Of a DNA stretch of 64,000 nucleotides, positions 32,300 to 42,330 are shown one piece after another. The notes below the pieces were generated by a model, which worked only from the letters and a program-made list of their open reading frames with translations, made no database searches and was not told the DNA's origin. The DNA is from Hydrocarboniphaga sp965279055 (lineage in GTDB: Bacteria > Pseudomonadota > Gammaproteobacteria > Nevskiales > Nevskiaceae). Position numbers and translations under genes: made by a program. The stretch lies in NCBI RefSeq assembly GCF_965279055.1, contig NZ_OZ257125.1, forward strand, positions 4,340,001 through 4,404,000, in the 5' to 3' direction. Positions within the stretch are counted from its first letter, which is position 1. Every line of letters starts with the position of its first letter.

Positions 32300-33805
32300 T
32301 CAAGGTCCGCGCTCGAATTCTCGATAGCGCAAAGCCTCGGCGACATGGGCTTGCGTCAGCAGCGGCTGCTGCGCCAGATCGGCGATCGTGCGGCTGACAC
32401 GCAACACGCGGTGATAGCCGCGAGCCGACAGATGAAGGCGCTGCATCGCCGCCTCGATCAGTGCGCGCGTCGCCGCATCCATCGCGCAATCGCGCTCCAG
32501 TTCGGTCGCGTTCAACAGCTGGTTCGGCTTGCCGGCGCGGCGCATCTGCAACTCGCGTGCGGCGCAGACGCGCGCGCGCACCAGGGCGCTGGACTCGGCC
32601 GCGGCGACCGGCTGCAAAAGCGCCTGGCGCTCGATGCGCGGCACGAAAATCTGCAGGTCGATGCGATCCAGCAGCGGCCCCGACACGCGGCCGCGATAAC
32701 GCGCGACTTGGTCGGGCGTGCAGCGGCAGCGATTGTCGGAATCGCCGAGAAACCCGCAGGGGCAGGGGTTCATTGCGGAGATCAGCTGGAACCGGGCTGG
32801 AAAATCTTCCTGTCTGGCCGCGCGTGAAACCGTGACTTCGCCGGTCTCCAGCGGCTGACGTAGCACTTCGAGCACGCGACGATCGAACTCCGGCAGCTCA
32901 TCCAGAAATAAAATGCCGAGGTGCGCCAATGTGATTTCGCCGGGACGTGGAGACGAGCCGCCGCCGACCAGCGCGACGCCGCTGGCAGTGTGATGCGGCG
33001 AGCGAAACGGGCGACGCTTCCACAGCCGCGGATCGAAGCCGCTGGCGGCGACCGAGGCGATCGCGGCGATCTGGATCGCCTCGTCCTCGCTCATCGGCGG
33101 CAACAGGCCGGGCAGACGCGCGGCGAGCATGCTTTTGCCGGAACCCGGCGGACCGATCATCAGCAGCGAATGTTGCCCAGCGGCGGCGATTTCCAGCGCG
33201 CGCCGCGCCAGCGGTTGGCCGCGCACTTCGCTCATGTCGGGTGCATCGGGGCTGGCATCGGGGGGCGCGTGGGTCGCGAAGAACTCGGGCAGTTCGCCGG
33301 CATGCAGCGCGCCGCAGAGTTCGCTCAGGTGCCTCGCGGCAATCACGCGCACGCCGGCGGCGAGCACCGCCTCCTCGGCATTGGCCAGCGGCACGATCAG
33401 CGCGTGTGCGGCGCGTTTTGCCTGCAGCGCCGCCGGCAGCGCGCCGCGCACCGCGCGCAACTCGCCGGACAGCGACAACTCGCCGAGCACTTCCAGGCCG
33501 TCGAGTTTTTCGGCGGGGATCTGCTGCGAAGCGGCGAGGATGCCGAGCGCAATGGCCAGGTCAAAACGCCCGCCCTCTTTCGGCAAATCGGCCGGTGCCA
33601 GGTTGCAGGTGATGCGGCGGTTCGGAAATTCGTAGCCGCAGGTGGTGATCGCGGCCTTGACCCTGTCCTTGGCCTCGCGAACCGCAGCCTCGGGAAGCCC
33701 GACGATCGCAAGCCCCGGCAGACCGTTGGCCAAGTGCACTTCGACGCGCACGAGATCGGCCGTCAATCCGTTCTGGGCGCGGCTGAGCACGGTGGCGAGC
33801 GACAT
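32300..33805 (-). CDS. yifB: YifB-type Mg-chelatase-like AAA ATPase (ComM family)
   Basis: A 501-residue AAA+ protein. The N-terminal ChlI/Lon-like domain (about 1-170, VEVHLANGLPGLAIVGLPEAAVREAKDRVKAA) is followed by the ATPase core with Walker A GPPGSGKS at 218-225. GGGSSPRPGEITLAHLGILFLDELPEF holds Walker B. A cysteine-rich CPCGFLGDSDNRCRC follows, then the C-terminal Mg_chelatase_C region (ARGYHRVLRVSRTIADL). ComM/YifB is a hexameric helicase that promotes branch migration during natural transformation in other gammaproteobacteria. Start chosen at MSLATVL (33805), the conserved N-terminus. Upstream is a tandem repeat region and then ubiK on the same strand. Confidence 0.94.
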   Translation of the reverse strand: MSLATVLSRAQNGLTADLVRVEVHLANGLPGLAIVGLPEAAVREAKDRVKAAITTCGYEFPNRRITCNLAPADLPKEGGRFDLAIALGILAASQQIPAEKLDGLEVLGELSLSGELRAVRGALPAALQAKRAAHALIVPLANAEEAVLAAGVRVIAARHLSELCGALHAGELPEFFATHAPPDASPDAPDMSEVRGQPLARRALEIAAAGQHSLLMIGPPGSGKSMLAARLPGLLPPMSEDEAIQIAAIASVAASGFDPRLWKRRPFRSPHHTASGVALVGGGSSPRPGEITLAHLGILFLDELPEFDRRVLEVLRQPLETGEVTVSRAARQEDFPARFQLISAMNPCPCGFLGDSDNRCRCTPDQVARYRGRVSGPLLDRIDLQIFVPRIERQALLQPVAAAESSALVRARVCAARELQMRRAGKPNQLLNATELERDCAMDAATRALIEAAMQRLHLSARGYHRVLRVSRTIADLAQQPLLTQAHVAEALRYREFERGP

Positions 33806-33886
33806 GCGGCGAGCATGCCGCCTGCGCCGCAATCACCGCGTGGAACCAGCGCTCATTTGTGGCTCGCGATTGCCGCCTGAGCTGAT

Positions 33887-33992
33887 CCCCGTTCGTGCCG
33901 AGTAGGCCCGCTTATGAGCCGTATCGAGGGATCCGACCGCGGTCCGTTCCCTCGATACGCCGGGCAAGCCCGGCTACTCGGGACGAACGGGG
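33887..33992. repeat. Palindromic repeat family R1, copy b
   Basis: Imperfect inverted repeat: CCCCGTTCGTGCCGAGTAGG...GTATCGAGGG on the left, CCCTCGATACGCCGGG...CTACTCGGGACGAACGGGG on the right, about 106 bp. Confidence 0.88.
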
Positions 33993-34023
33993 TTTGGTCG
34001 GAAATTCGGTGCGATCGGGGCGC

Positions 34024-34107
34024 TTCAATCTCGCCTTCGCCGACCCGCGTGGTTTTCGGCGGCGCGGCCGGCTCGCCTTCGAGCCGGGCGAGGCCGTTGT
34101 TGCCGTC
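34024..34107 (-). pseudogene. Duplicated 3' fragment of ubiK
   Basis: Corresponds to 34263-34346 (the last 28 codons of ubiK) at an offset of exactly 239 bases, with about a dozen substitutions. It lacks any start, so it is a non-coding remnant. Confidence 0.75.
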
Positions 34108-34125
34108 ATTGCCGCCTGAGCTGAT

Positions 34126-34232
34126 CTCCGTTCGTCCCGAGCAGGCTCGCTTGCGAGCCGTATCGAGGGACCCGACCGCGGTCCGCTCCCTCGATACGCC
34201 GGGCGAGCCCGGCTACTCGGGACGAACGGGGG
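34126..34232. repeat. Palindromic repeat family R1, copy c
   Basis: CTCCGTTCGTCCCGAGCAGG...GTATCGAGGG left arm and CCCTCGATACGCCGGGCG...CTACTCGGGACGAACGGG right arm; a close match to copy b because it belongs to the second unit of the tandem duplication. Confidence 0.88.
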
Positions 34233-34262
34233 TCGGTTGGAAATTCGGTGCGATCGGGGCGC

Positions 34263-34547
34263 TCAAATCTCGCCTTCGCCGACCTGCACCGTCTTCGGCG
34301 GCAACGCCGGCTCGCCTTCGAGCTGGGCGAGGCGCTGTTCCATCTGCAGCAGCCGCTGCTGGGTGCGTGACAGCAGCTGTGCCTGGATGTCGAAGCGCTC
34401 GCGCGACACCAGGTCGAAGCGCTCCAGGTTGGCGCGCAGCACCGCGCGAAAGTTTTCTTCCAGCTCGCGGCGCAGGCCGAGCAGGCCCGGTGGCAGCACC
34501 GAGGCCAGGCGGGCGGCGACGTCTTCGATCTTCTGCGGGTCCAGCAT
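34263..34547 (-). CDS. ubiK: UbiK, ubiquinone biosynthesis accessory factor
   Basis: A 94-residue protein of the YqiC/BMFP family. The N-terminal amphipathic helix MLDPQKIEDVAARLASVLPPG is followed by ELEENFRAVLRANLERFDLVSRERFDIQAQLLSRTQQRLLQMEQRLAQLE, a trimeric coiled coil in homologues. UbiK works with UbiJ in the cytosolic ubiquinone hydroxylation complex and also has membrane-fusogenic properties. The start at MLDPQK (34547) is the conserved family N-terminus; the open frame extends further upstream but without similarity. Its last 28 codons are duplicated 239 bases downstream. It is divergent from the Gld-like ABC operon. Confidence 0.9.
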   Translation of the reverse strand: MLDPQKIEDVAARLASVLPPGLLGLRRELEENFRAVLRANLERFDLVSRERFDIQAQLLSRTQQRLLQMEQRLAQLEGEPALPPKTVQVGEGEI

Positions 34548-34746
34548 GGGCAAACTCCGGCGCGGCAGCGGGCAAACGGCGCACAGTGTACCGACCATGC
34601 CCGATCGACGGCTGACCGTACAATGGCCGCGCCGCAGCGCCGTCACGGAACCCGCTGCCGCCGCCGCGGTCCCACCGCGGCCCGGCGAGCCGCGAACGCG
34701 GCCTGCCGGTTCGTCACGATCCTTCACCAGAAAAACTGAAACCCGA

Positions 34747-35681
<935 letters not shown>

Positions 35682-35685
<4 letters not shown>

Positions 35686-36425
35686 GCCCGGTCTTTACCA
35701 TCGCGCGCCACGAGGCGCGGCGCATTTTCGTCTCGCCGCTGGCCTGGGCGGTGCTCGCGATCACGCAGGTGATTTTCGGCTGGGTCTACATCGGCATGCT
35801 GATGCAGTACATCCAGAACTATCAGACCGCGGACCAGTACACCGGCGTCTCGGACTTCATCGGCGGCGGTCTCTACGGCACCGCGACCATCGTGCTGCTG
35901 CTGGTGATGCCGCTGATGACGATGCGGCTGTTCGCCGAGGAGCGCAAAAGCAATACGCTGACGCTGCTGTTCTCGGCGCCGGTATCGCTGACCGACATCG
36001 TGCTCGGCAAGTTCTTCGGCCTGCTGAGTTTCGTCGCCGCGCTGATCCTGCTGCTCGCGGTGATGCCGGCGGCGCTGCTGCCGGCGGTGCATCTGGATCT
36101 GGGCCGCCTCGCGGCCGGCCTGCTCGGCCTGTTCCTGATCACGATGTCCTTCGGCGCGGCCGGCATGTTCATCTCCTCGCTGACCAAGGAGCCGACGATC
36201 GCCGCGATCGGCGCGTTCGGTTTGCTGCTGCTGATCTGGCTGCTGCGCATGCCGGCGAGTTTCGACAGCGGCTTCAAGAGCGCTTTCGAATACCTGTCGC
36301 TGATCAGCCACTACCAGGATCTGATCAGCGGCCTGTTCCATGCCTCCGACGTCGTCTACTACCTGCTGTTCACTGCGCTGTTCCTGTGGCTGACCGTGCT
36401 CCGCCTCGACATGGAGCGCAACTGA
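35682..36425 (+). CDS. ABC transporter permease (GldF-like)
   Basis: A 247-residue ABC-2 type permease with about six membrane helices (for example LAWAVLAITQVIFGWVYIGM, TATIVLLLVMPLMTMRLFAEERKSNTLTLLFSAPVSLTDIVLGKF and AALILLLAVMPAALLPAV). The TMRLFAEERKSNTLTLLFSAPVS loop is the conserved EERK/coupling segment of GldF/NatB-type permeases. It overlaps the ATPase gene by 4 bases and is followed one base later by the gldG-like gene, so the three are translationally coupled. Cargo unknown. Confidence 0.9.
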
Positions 36426-36426
36426 C

Positions 36427-37812
36427 ATGAAAAAGAAAAACCTCTATCTGCAGCAGGCGATCAGCGGCCTGCTGTTCCTGATCGTACTGGTGATGCTGGG
36501 CTGGCTGTCGCTGCGCTACGACGCGCACTGGGACTGGACCGCGGGCAAGCGCAACACGCTCACCGAAGCCAGCCAGAAGCAGCTGCAATCGATGAAGGAG
36601 CCGCTGAAGTTCATCGCCTTCGCCTATCCGGGTGCGGACGAGCGCGCGTCGATCGAGTTCTTCGTCGACCGCTACAAGCGCGTCAAGCCGGACATCGAAG
36701 TGCAGTTCATCGATCCCTCGGCATCGCCGCAGAAGGTGCGCGACTACAACATCAGCTCCGCTGGTGAGGTGGTGCTGGAATATCAGGGCCGCCGCGAAAA
36801 CCTGCGGGGTCTGTCCGAGCAGGCGATCACCACCGCGCTGCAGCGCCTGAGCTACACCGGCGAAAACTGGATCGTGTTTTTGGAAGGCCACGGCGAGCGC
36901 GACACCAACAGCCAGGGCCCGGAAGCGCTCTCGCAGTTCGCGCAGGTACTCAAGGACAAGGGCCTGAAGGTGCAGGGCCTGAACCTGGTGAAGACGCCGC
37001 AGATTCCGGACAACACCTCGGTGCTGGTCATCGCCAGCCCGCGTTCGGCGCTGCTCGAAGGCGAAATCAAGATCGTCAACGACTACGTCACCAAGGGCGG
37101 CAACCTGCTGTGGCTGGCCGATCCGGACAACGATCCGGGTCTGAAAGCCGTCGCCGACACGCTCGGCATCACCTGGCAGAACGGTTACGCGATCTTTCCG
37201 GAATACGAGGCGCTGGGCACCGGTCATCCGGGCATCTACGCGGCACTCGGCTATCCGCCCTCGGCGATCACCGATGGCCTGCAGCAGGTCACGCTGTTCC
37301 CGCTGGTGCGTTCGCTGGTCGCGAAGAAAGACGGCGGCTGGACCGCGGCGCCGCTGCTGGTGACCACCGAAACCGCGTGGCTGGAAACCGGCGCGCTCGA
37401 CGGTGGCCCGGTGCAGATGGAGCCGGAAAAAGGCGACATTCCCGGCCCGCTGAACATCGGCATGAGCCTGACGCGTGATCGCCCCAATGCGACGCCGCCG
37501 GCCACGCCGGCTGCGCCCGATGCTCCGCCGCCACCGAAACCACAGCAGCGCGTGGTCGCGATCGGCGACGCCGATTTCATCTCCAATGCCTACCTCGGCC
37601 AGCTCGGCAACCAGCAGCTCGGACTCAACACGGTCCAGTGGCTGGCGGCGCGCGACGGGCAGATGAACATCGACATTCCGAAGGCGCCCGACGTCGACCT
37701 GTTCCTGCCGGACTGGGCGATCGCCGTGCTCGCCGGCGGCTTCGTCATTGCGCTGCCGCTGCTGCTGCTCGGCATCGGCATCGGCCGCTGGTTTGCGCGG
37801 CGCCGGAAATAG
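36427..37812 (+). CDS. GldG-family ABC transporter accessory protein
   Basis: A 461-residue protein with an N-terminal membrane helix (about 9-28), a large periplasmic domain of the ABC_transp_aux/GldG type (YDAHWDWTAGKRNTLTEASQKQLQSMKEPLKF, FLEGHGERD, LLWLADPDNDPGLKAVADTLGI), and a C-terminal helix (about 432-454). A Pro/Ala-rich linker (ATPPATPAAPDAPPPPKPQQ) precedes RVVAIGDADFISNAYLGQLGNQQLGLNTVQWLA, a conserved family block. The protein starts one base after the permease stop. In homologous systems it forms part of the membrane complex with GldA/GldF. Function outside gliding bacteria is not established. Confidence 0.87.
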   Translation: MKKKNLYLQQAISGLLFLIVLVMLGWLSLRYDAHWDWTAGKRNTLTEASQKQLQSMKEPLKFIAFAYPGADERASIEFFVDRYKRVKPDIEVQFIDPSASPQKVRDYNISSAGEVVLEYQGRRENLRGLSEQAITTALQRLSYTGENWIVFLEGHGERDTNSQGPEALSQFAQVLKDKGLKVQGLNLVKTPQIPDNTSVLVIASPRSALLEGEIKIVNDYVTKGGNLLWLADPDNDPGLKAVADTLGITWQNGYAIFPEYEALGTGHPGIYAALGYPPSAITDGLQQVTLFPLVRSLVAKKDGGWTAAPLLVTTETAWLETGALDGGPVQMEPEKGDIPGPLNIGMSLTRDRPNATPPATPAAPDAPPPPKPQQRVVAIGDADFISNAYLGQLGNQQLGLNTVQWLAARDGQMNIDIPKAPDVDLFLPDWAIAVLAGGFVIALPLLLLGIGIGRWFARRRK

Positions 37813-37840
37813 CCACGTTCGCAGATGAATCCGCACCATC

Positions 37841-37952
37841 CTCCGTTCGTCCCGAGTAGCCTGCGCTTGCGCGGGCGTATCGAGAGAGCGCACCGCCCTT
37901 GCGTTTGGATCCCTCGATACGCCGCGTTGCGGCTACTCGGGACGAACGGGGT
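37841..37952. repeat. Palindromic repeat family R1, copy d
   Basis: CTCCGTTCGTCCCGAGTAGCC...GTATCGAGAG left arm; CCCTCGATACGCCGCG...GGCTACTCGGGACGAACGGGG right arm, about 112 bp. It separates the gldG-like gene from the DUF4340 gene, which are adjacent in most genomes. Confidence 0.88.
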
Positions 37953-37994
37953 GTCGCTGAAAACAGTGCTGAAAACAGTCGAGCCGGAAATCGC

Positions 37995-38936
37995 ATGAAA
38001 CGCCACCATCTGAACATCGCGCTGCTGGTCGTCGTCGCCGGCCTCGGCGTCGCGGTCTGGTTCGGCCAGAAGAAGGCCGAAGAAAAAAAGCCGCCGCTGA
38101 CCACGCTGGACAAGAGCGCGGTCGCGAGCATCGTCATCGAGCATCCCGGCTCGCCGGCGATTCGCCTCGCCAAGCAGAACGACGTGTGGATGCTGACCGC
38201 GCCGGTGCAGGCCGAGACCGATCCTTTCGAGACCAACGCGCTGATCGGTCTGGCCGACACCGGCGTGCAGCAGACGCTGGCCGAAGGCGATCTGAAGGAA
38301 CTGGGCCTGGCACCGGCGCGTTATCGCATCACCGTCAACGAGCACACCATCGATTTCGGCGGCGAAGAGCCGTTGAAATATCGGCGCTACGTGCTGGTCG
38401 ACGGCAAGCAGATCGCGCTGATCGACGATCCGGGCAGCGCCGCGTTCGACGCCGATTACTCGGATCTGGTGGCGAAGAACCTGCTGCCGGCCCATGCCGA
38501 CATCACGCGCATCGCCGCTCCCGGTCTGAGCATCGAGAAAACCGCCGGCGGCGTCTGGTCGTCGCCGGATCATCCGCAGGCCAGGCCCGAGCAGCTGCTC
38601 GCCGTGGTCGAGGCCTGGAAGAACGCGAAGGCGATGTTCAACGCGCGCATCGAGCCGGAAGATGCGAAAGCGCAAGCCGTCACCGTGACTTTGGCCGATG
38701 GCCGCACGCTCGGCTTCAACATCGTCAGTCGCGAGCCGCAGCTGCTGCTGTCGCGCGCCGATCTGGGCGTGCGTTACACGGTGTCGAAAGCCGACATCGA
38801 CGGCCTGCTGAAAATAGCCGAGCCGGCTGCGGCCAACACGGCGCCGGCGACAACGCCGGGTGTCGACACGCCGGCCGCCGCATCGCCGAGCCCGCAATCG
38901 ACAGCGACGCCGCCAGCGGAAACGCAGACGCCGTAA
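37995..38936 (+). CDS. DUF4340 domain protein linked to Gld-like exporter
   Basis: A 313-residue protein with an N-terminal membrane anchor (about 5-22, LNIALLVVVAGLGVAVWFG), a periplasmic DUF4340 region (about 30-285) and a low-complexity Ala/Pro/Thr C-terminal tail of about 35 residues. DUF4340 proteins are typically encoded next to GldG-like genes, as here, and are thought to belong to the same envelope complex. The ATG at 37995 gives the usual anchor N-terminus. mutM starts 13 bases downstream, so the two may share a transcript. Confidence 0.82.
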   Translation: MKRHHLNIALLVVVAGLGVAVWFGQKKAEEKKPPLTTLDKSAVASIVIEHPGSPAIRLAKQNDVWMLTAPVQAETDPFETNALIGLADTGVQQTLAEGDLKELGLAPARYRITVNEHTIDFGGEEPLKYRRYVLVDGKQIALIDDPGSAAFDADYSDLVAKNLLPAHADITRIAAPGLSIEKTAGGVWSSPDHPQARPEQLLAVVEAWKNAKAMFNARIEPEDAKAQAVTVTLADGRTLGFNIVSREPQLLLSRADLGVRYTVSKADIDGLLKIAEPAAANTAPATTPGVDTPAAASPSPQSTATPPAETQTP

Positions 38937-38949
38937 ACGACAGCGCGCG

Positions 38950-39768
38950 ATGCCCGAACTGCCCGAAGTCGAAACCGTAAGACGCGGCATCACGCCTTTC
39001 GTCGAGGGCCGCCGCATCCGGAGCGTGGTCGTGCGCGAATCGCGGATGCGCTGGCCAGTGCCGGCGCTGCTGAACGAGCAGGTGCAGGGCCGCACGATCG
39101 TCGGCACCAGCCGCCGAGGCAAGTATCTGCTGCTGCATCTGGACAGCGGCGATCGCCTGCTGATCCATCTGGGCATGTCCGGCCGGCTGTTCGTGCTCGA
39201 TCACGGCCATCCGCTGGTCAAGCACGACCATGTCGACATCGAACTCGACGACGGCAAGCTGCTGCGCTTCCACGATCCCCGGCGCTTCGGCGCGGTGCTG
39301 CTGTGGTTGCATGACGAGCCCGCGCATCCGCTGCTGATCGGCATGGGCCCGGAGCCGTTCTCGGACGAGTTCGACGGCACCTATCTGCACCGGCTGTCGC
39401 GCGGCCGCAGCGCAGCGGTGAAGACTTTCGTCATGGACGGCCGCATCGTCGTCGGCGCCGGCAACATCTACGCGGCCGAATCGCTATTCCGCGCCGGCAT
39501 TCGGCCGACGCGCGCGGCCGGCGATGTCAGCCGGCCGCGCTACGACGTACTGGCACAGAAAATTCGCGACGTGCTCAACGAGGCGATCGTGCAAGGCGGT
39601 ACCACCTTGCGCGACTTCGCCGGTGCCGACGGCGCCTCGGGATATTTCCAGCAGGATCTGTACGTCTACGGCCGCGACACGCTGCCTTGCCGCCGCTGCG
39701 CGACGCCGATCAAACGCCTGGTCATTGGGCAGCGTTCCAGCTTCTTCTGCCCGAAGTGCCAGCGCTGA
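38950..39768 (+). CDS. mutM: Formamidopyrimidine-DNA glycosylase (MutM/Fpg)
   Basis: A 272-residue DNA repair glycosylase/AP lyase removing 8-oxoguanine and formamidopyrimidines. The N-terminal catalytic sequence is PELPEVETVRRG (P2 after Met removal, E3), with K58 in RRGKYLL. It has GAGNIYAAESLFRAGI in the helix-two-turn-helix, and a C-terminal zinc finger CRRC...CPKC (about residues 246-269) preceded by YVYGRD. All key residues are intact and the length is normal. It lies downstream of the DUF4340 gene. Confidence 0.97.
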   Translation: MPELPEVETVRRGITPFVEGRRIRSVVVRESRMRWPVPALLNEQVQGRTIVGTSRRGKYLLLHLDSGDRLLIHLGMSGRLFVLDHGHPLVKHDHVDIELDDGKLLRFHDPRRFGAVLLWLHDEPAHPLLIGMGPEPFSDEFDGTYLHRLSRGRSAAVKTFVMDGRIVVGAGNIYAAESLFRAGIRPTRAAGDVSRPRYDVLAQKIRDVLNEAIVQGGTTLRDFAGADGASGYFQQDLYVYGRDTLPCRRCATPIKRLVIGQRSSFFCPKCQR

Positions 39769-39769
39769 A

Positions 39770-40261
39770 TCAGCGTCCGTCAGCTGGCGCATAGCGAGGG
39801 GTCGAAGCGAACGCTTTGCCATCGTCGTGAAACACGAACTCGATGCGCGCGCCCTCGTTGGTCACCGCCGAGAGCACCACGTTGCGATTGCGATCGACCT
39901 CCGCGCCGGCTTGCAGCGCGCGCTCGCGGCTGTCGGCCAGGGTGTTCGACGGTGGCAGCAACAGTGCCTGTGGCTCGCCGCCGCTGACCGCGACTTTCGC
40001 CGGACTGGTGTCGGGCAGATGCACCGCCAGCTGGCGATGCTCGCTGTACCGGCGCGCGCGCGGCGAATCACTCTCAACGACATCGGCGCTGTACCAGCCC
40101 GGGCTGTCCTGCACCGGCTTGGCGTCGGCGGCCAGACTGCGCAAATGAGCAATGCCGGCATAGCCGAGCGCGGCCAAAGCCACTGCGGCCGGAATCGCCA
40201 GATGCGAAGCGCGCAGCGGCGCGTGGGGGGCCGGGGCGCCGATGGCGCGTTGTGTGTTCAT
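39770..40261 (-). CDS. Hypothetical protein with N-terminal membrane anchor
   Basis: A 163-residue protein with one hydrophobic segment (about 22-40, HLAIPAAVALAALGYAGIAHL) and a C-terminal domain that would be periplasmic. The segment VNRN-type core RNRNVVLSAVTNEGARIEFVFHDDGKAF resembles a small beta domain, but no family is recognised. The ATG at 40261 is chosen because GGAGGTGCTC lies just upstream. It converges with mutM (1 base between stops) and is divergent from purT. Confidence 0.6.
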   Translation of the reverse strand: MNTQRAIGAPAPHAPLRASHLAIPAAVALAALGYAGIAHLRSLAADAKPVQDSPGWYSADVVESDSPRARRYSEHRQLAVHLPDTSPAKVAVSGGEPQALLLPPSNTLADSRERALQAGAEVDRNRNVVLSAVTNEGARIEFVFHDDGKAFASTPRYAPADGR

Positions 40262-40420
40262 GAGCACCTCCATGTGTTCACTGAACGACGATGCCGGACG
40301 GCTTGCCTGTTGTCCGCCGCCTTTTTCGTTTGCAGATCGTTCAGGCTAGGCGTCGAGGCTGGCCTGCCGCTGAATCGCACGGCGGGCATAATTACCGCCT
40401 CTCTGCCCGACTGAACGCCC

Positions 40421-41617
40421 ATGCCCTCGACCATCGGAACTCCGCTGTCCACGAACGCGACCCGCGTGCTGATGCTCGGCTCCGGCGAACTCGGCAAGGA
40501 AGTGGTCATCGAACTGCAGCGGCTCGGCGTGGAATGCATCGCCTGCGACCGTTACGACAACGCACCGGCGATGCAGGTGGCGCATCGCCGCCACGTGTTC
40601 AAGATGCTCGATGGCGCCGAGCTGCGGCGCATCGTCGAGCTGGAAAAGCCGCATCTGATCGTGCCGGAAATCGAGGCGATCCATACGCCGACCTTGCTCG
40701 AGCTCGAAGCCGAAGGCTGGAACGTGGTACCGACCGCGCGTGCCGCGCGGCTGACGATGGATCGCGAGGGCATCCGTCGCCTCGCCGCGGAAACGCTGGG
40801 GCTGCCGACCTCGCCGTATCGCTTCGCCGACAACGAGGCCGAGTACCGCGCCGCGGTCGCCGCACTCGGCACGCCCTGCGTGATCAAGCCGCTGATGTCC
40901 TCATCAGGCAAGGGCCAGAGCGTGGTCAAGAGCGACGCCGACATACAAAAAGCCTGGGACTACGCCCAGGCCGGCGGCCGGGCCGGCGCCGGCCGCGTGA
41001 TCGTCGAAGGCTTCATCGACTTCGATTACGAAATTACCCTGCTGACCGTGCGTCACGGCGCGAACCAGGACGAGATCCAGACCTCGTTCTGCGCGCCGAT
41101 CGGCCATCTGCAGATCGACGGCGATTACCGCGAAAGCTGGCAGCCGCATGCGATGTCGGCCAGGGCGCTGGAGCGCGCGCAGCAGATCGCCCGTGCGATC
41201 ACCGCCGATCTCGGCGGCCGCGGCGTGTTCGGCGTCGAGCTGTTCGTCAAGGGCGACGAGGTGATTTTCTCGGAAGTTTCACCACGCCCGCACGACACCG
41301 GCCTGGTCACGCTGATCGCGCAGGATCTGTCGCAGTTCGCGCTGCATGCGCGCGCGATCCTGGGCCTGGCGATTCCGAACATTGCGCAGCGCGGCGCCGC
41401 CGCATCCTGCGCCTTGCTGATGGAAGGCGATCGCGTCGCGCCGACGTTCAGCGGCATCGCCGATGCGCTGGCCGAAGCGGACACGCAGCTGCGCCTGTTC
41501 GGCAAGCCCGAGATCGTCGGCCGGCGCCGCATGGGTGTGGCACTGGCGCTGGACAAGGACATCGAGTCGGCGCGTGCGAAAGCGCGGCGCGCGGCGGCGA
41601 AAGTCAGCGTCGGCTAG
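40421..41617 (+). CDS. purT: Formate-dependent GAR transformylase (PurT)
   Basis: A 398-residue ATP-grasp enzyme that makes formyl-GAR from GAR, formate and ATP in purine synthesis. Conserved parts are VLMLGSGELGKEVVIELQRLGVE at the N-terminus, VPEIEAIHT, GLPTSPYRFA, CVIKPLMSSSGKGQSVV (ATP-grasp loop), FGVELFVKGDEVIFSEVSPRPHDTG (metal-binding and catalytic) and GRRRMGVALA near the end. Length and motifs are normal. The last 4 bases overlap the convergent dehalogenase gene. Confidence 0.96.
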   Translation: MPSTIGTPLSTNATRVLMLGSGELGKEVVIELQRLGVECIACDRYDNAPAMQVAHRRHVFKMLDGAELRRIVELEKPHLIVPEIEAIHTPTLLELEAEGWNVVPTARAARLTMDREGIRRLAAETLGLPTSPYRFADNEAEYRAAVAALGTPCVIKPLMSSSGKGQSVVKSDADIQKAWDYAQAGGRAGAGRVIVEGFIDFDYEITLLTVRHGANQDEIQTSFCAPIGHLQIDGDYRESWQPHAMSARALERAQQIARAITADLGGRGVFGVELFVKGDEVIFSEVSPRPHDTGLVTLIAQDLSQFALHARAILGLAIPNIAQRGAAASCALLMEGDRVAPTFSGIADALAEADTQLRLFGKPEIVGRRRMGVALALDKDIESARAKARRAAAKVSVG

Positions 41618-42309
41618 ACGCCGAGCATCGACGCGAGCGCCTCGATGTCTTTCGCGTGATAGCCATTGGCGCCGTTGTCCGCCACGTCCTTCGTCCGCGT
41701 CGATCCGAATTCCAGTGGCCGTTCGATGTACGCGGTGTTCAGGCCACAGGCGCGCGCTGCATCGAGATCGCTGTGGTGCGCGGCCACCATCATCACTTGC
41801 TCCGGGCGCAGGTCGAAAATTTTCGCGACGCCGAGGTAGGTCGCGGGGTCCGGCTTGTATCGGTGAAAAACCTCGGCCGACAGGATGCAGTCCCAAGGCA
41901 GCGCGGCGTGCTTGGCCATGTTGCTGAGCAGGCCGAGGTTGCCGTTGGACAAGGTGCAGATCGTGAATTTTGTCTTCAGCCGCGTCAGGCCCTGCACCGC
42001 ATCGGGCCACGGCGCCAGGCGATGCCAGGCCTTGTTGAGATGGCGGATCTGCGCTTCGCCGAGCGTGGTGACGCCAAACCGCCGCAGCACCTCGTCGAGA
42101 ATCATCCGGTGCAGATCGTCGATCAGGGTCCAGCCGAGCGTGCCGGCGTTGACCTTGTCCATCGCCGGCTGATAGCCGTCGCGCCAGGCCAGCGCGAAGG
42201 CATTGGCGTCGACCTGCGGTAACAGCTGCGCTACCTCGGCCCTGATCGACGCATGCCAGTCGACGACGGTGCCGAAGACGTCGAAGGCGAGTACGCGGAT
42301 GTCACTCAT
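41614..42309 (-). CDS. Haloacid dehalogenase, type II
   Basis: A 231-residue HAD-superfamily enzyme. The nucleophile is D10 in FDVFGTVVDW, motif II is CTLSNGN near residue 118, the motif III lysine lies in FHRYKPDP, and VMMVAAHHSDLDAARACGLNTAYIERP is the C-terminal acid/loop motif. The HVF/FDVFGTVVDW pattern is that of L-2-haloacid dehalogenases (2-haloacid to 2-hydroxyacid with inversion). Natural substrate uncertain. It lies 21 bases downstream of the APC permease gene, on the same strand. Confidence 0.9.
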   Translation of the reverse strand: MSDIRVLAFDVFGTVVDWHASIRAEVAQLLPQVDANAFALAWRDGYQPAMDKVNAGTLGWTLIDDLHRMILDEVLRRFGVTTLGEAQIRHLNKAWHRLAPWPDAVQGLTRLKTKFTICTLSNGNLGLLSNMAKHAALPWDCILSAEVFHRYKPDPATYLGVAKIFDLRPEQVMMVAAHHSDLDAARACGLNTAYIERPLEFGSTRTKDVADNGANGYHAKDIEALASMLGV

Positions 42310-42330
42310 CGGCGCGCCGGCCGCATCTGG

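Larger units (their letters stand above)
33869..34346. repeat. Tandem duplication, 2 x 239 bp, of a palindromic repeat plus the ubiK 3' end
   Basis: Unit 1 (33869-34107) and unit 2 (34108-34346) align end to end: ATTGCCGCCTGAGCTGATC, an R1 palindrome, GAAATTCGGTGCGATCGGGG, then the last part of ubiK. Unit 2 contains the functional ubiK end. Substitutions are scattered, so the duplication is not recent. Confidence 0.85.

Noticed and set aside
36370..37893. A 507-codon antisense frame opposite the gldG-like gene
   Set aside because: A compositional shadow of the real gene; no hydrophobic or domain pattern and no ribosome site.
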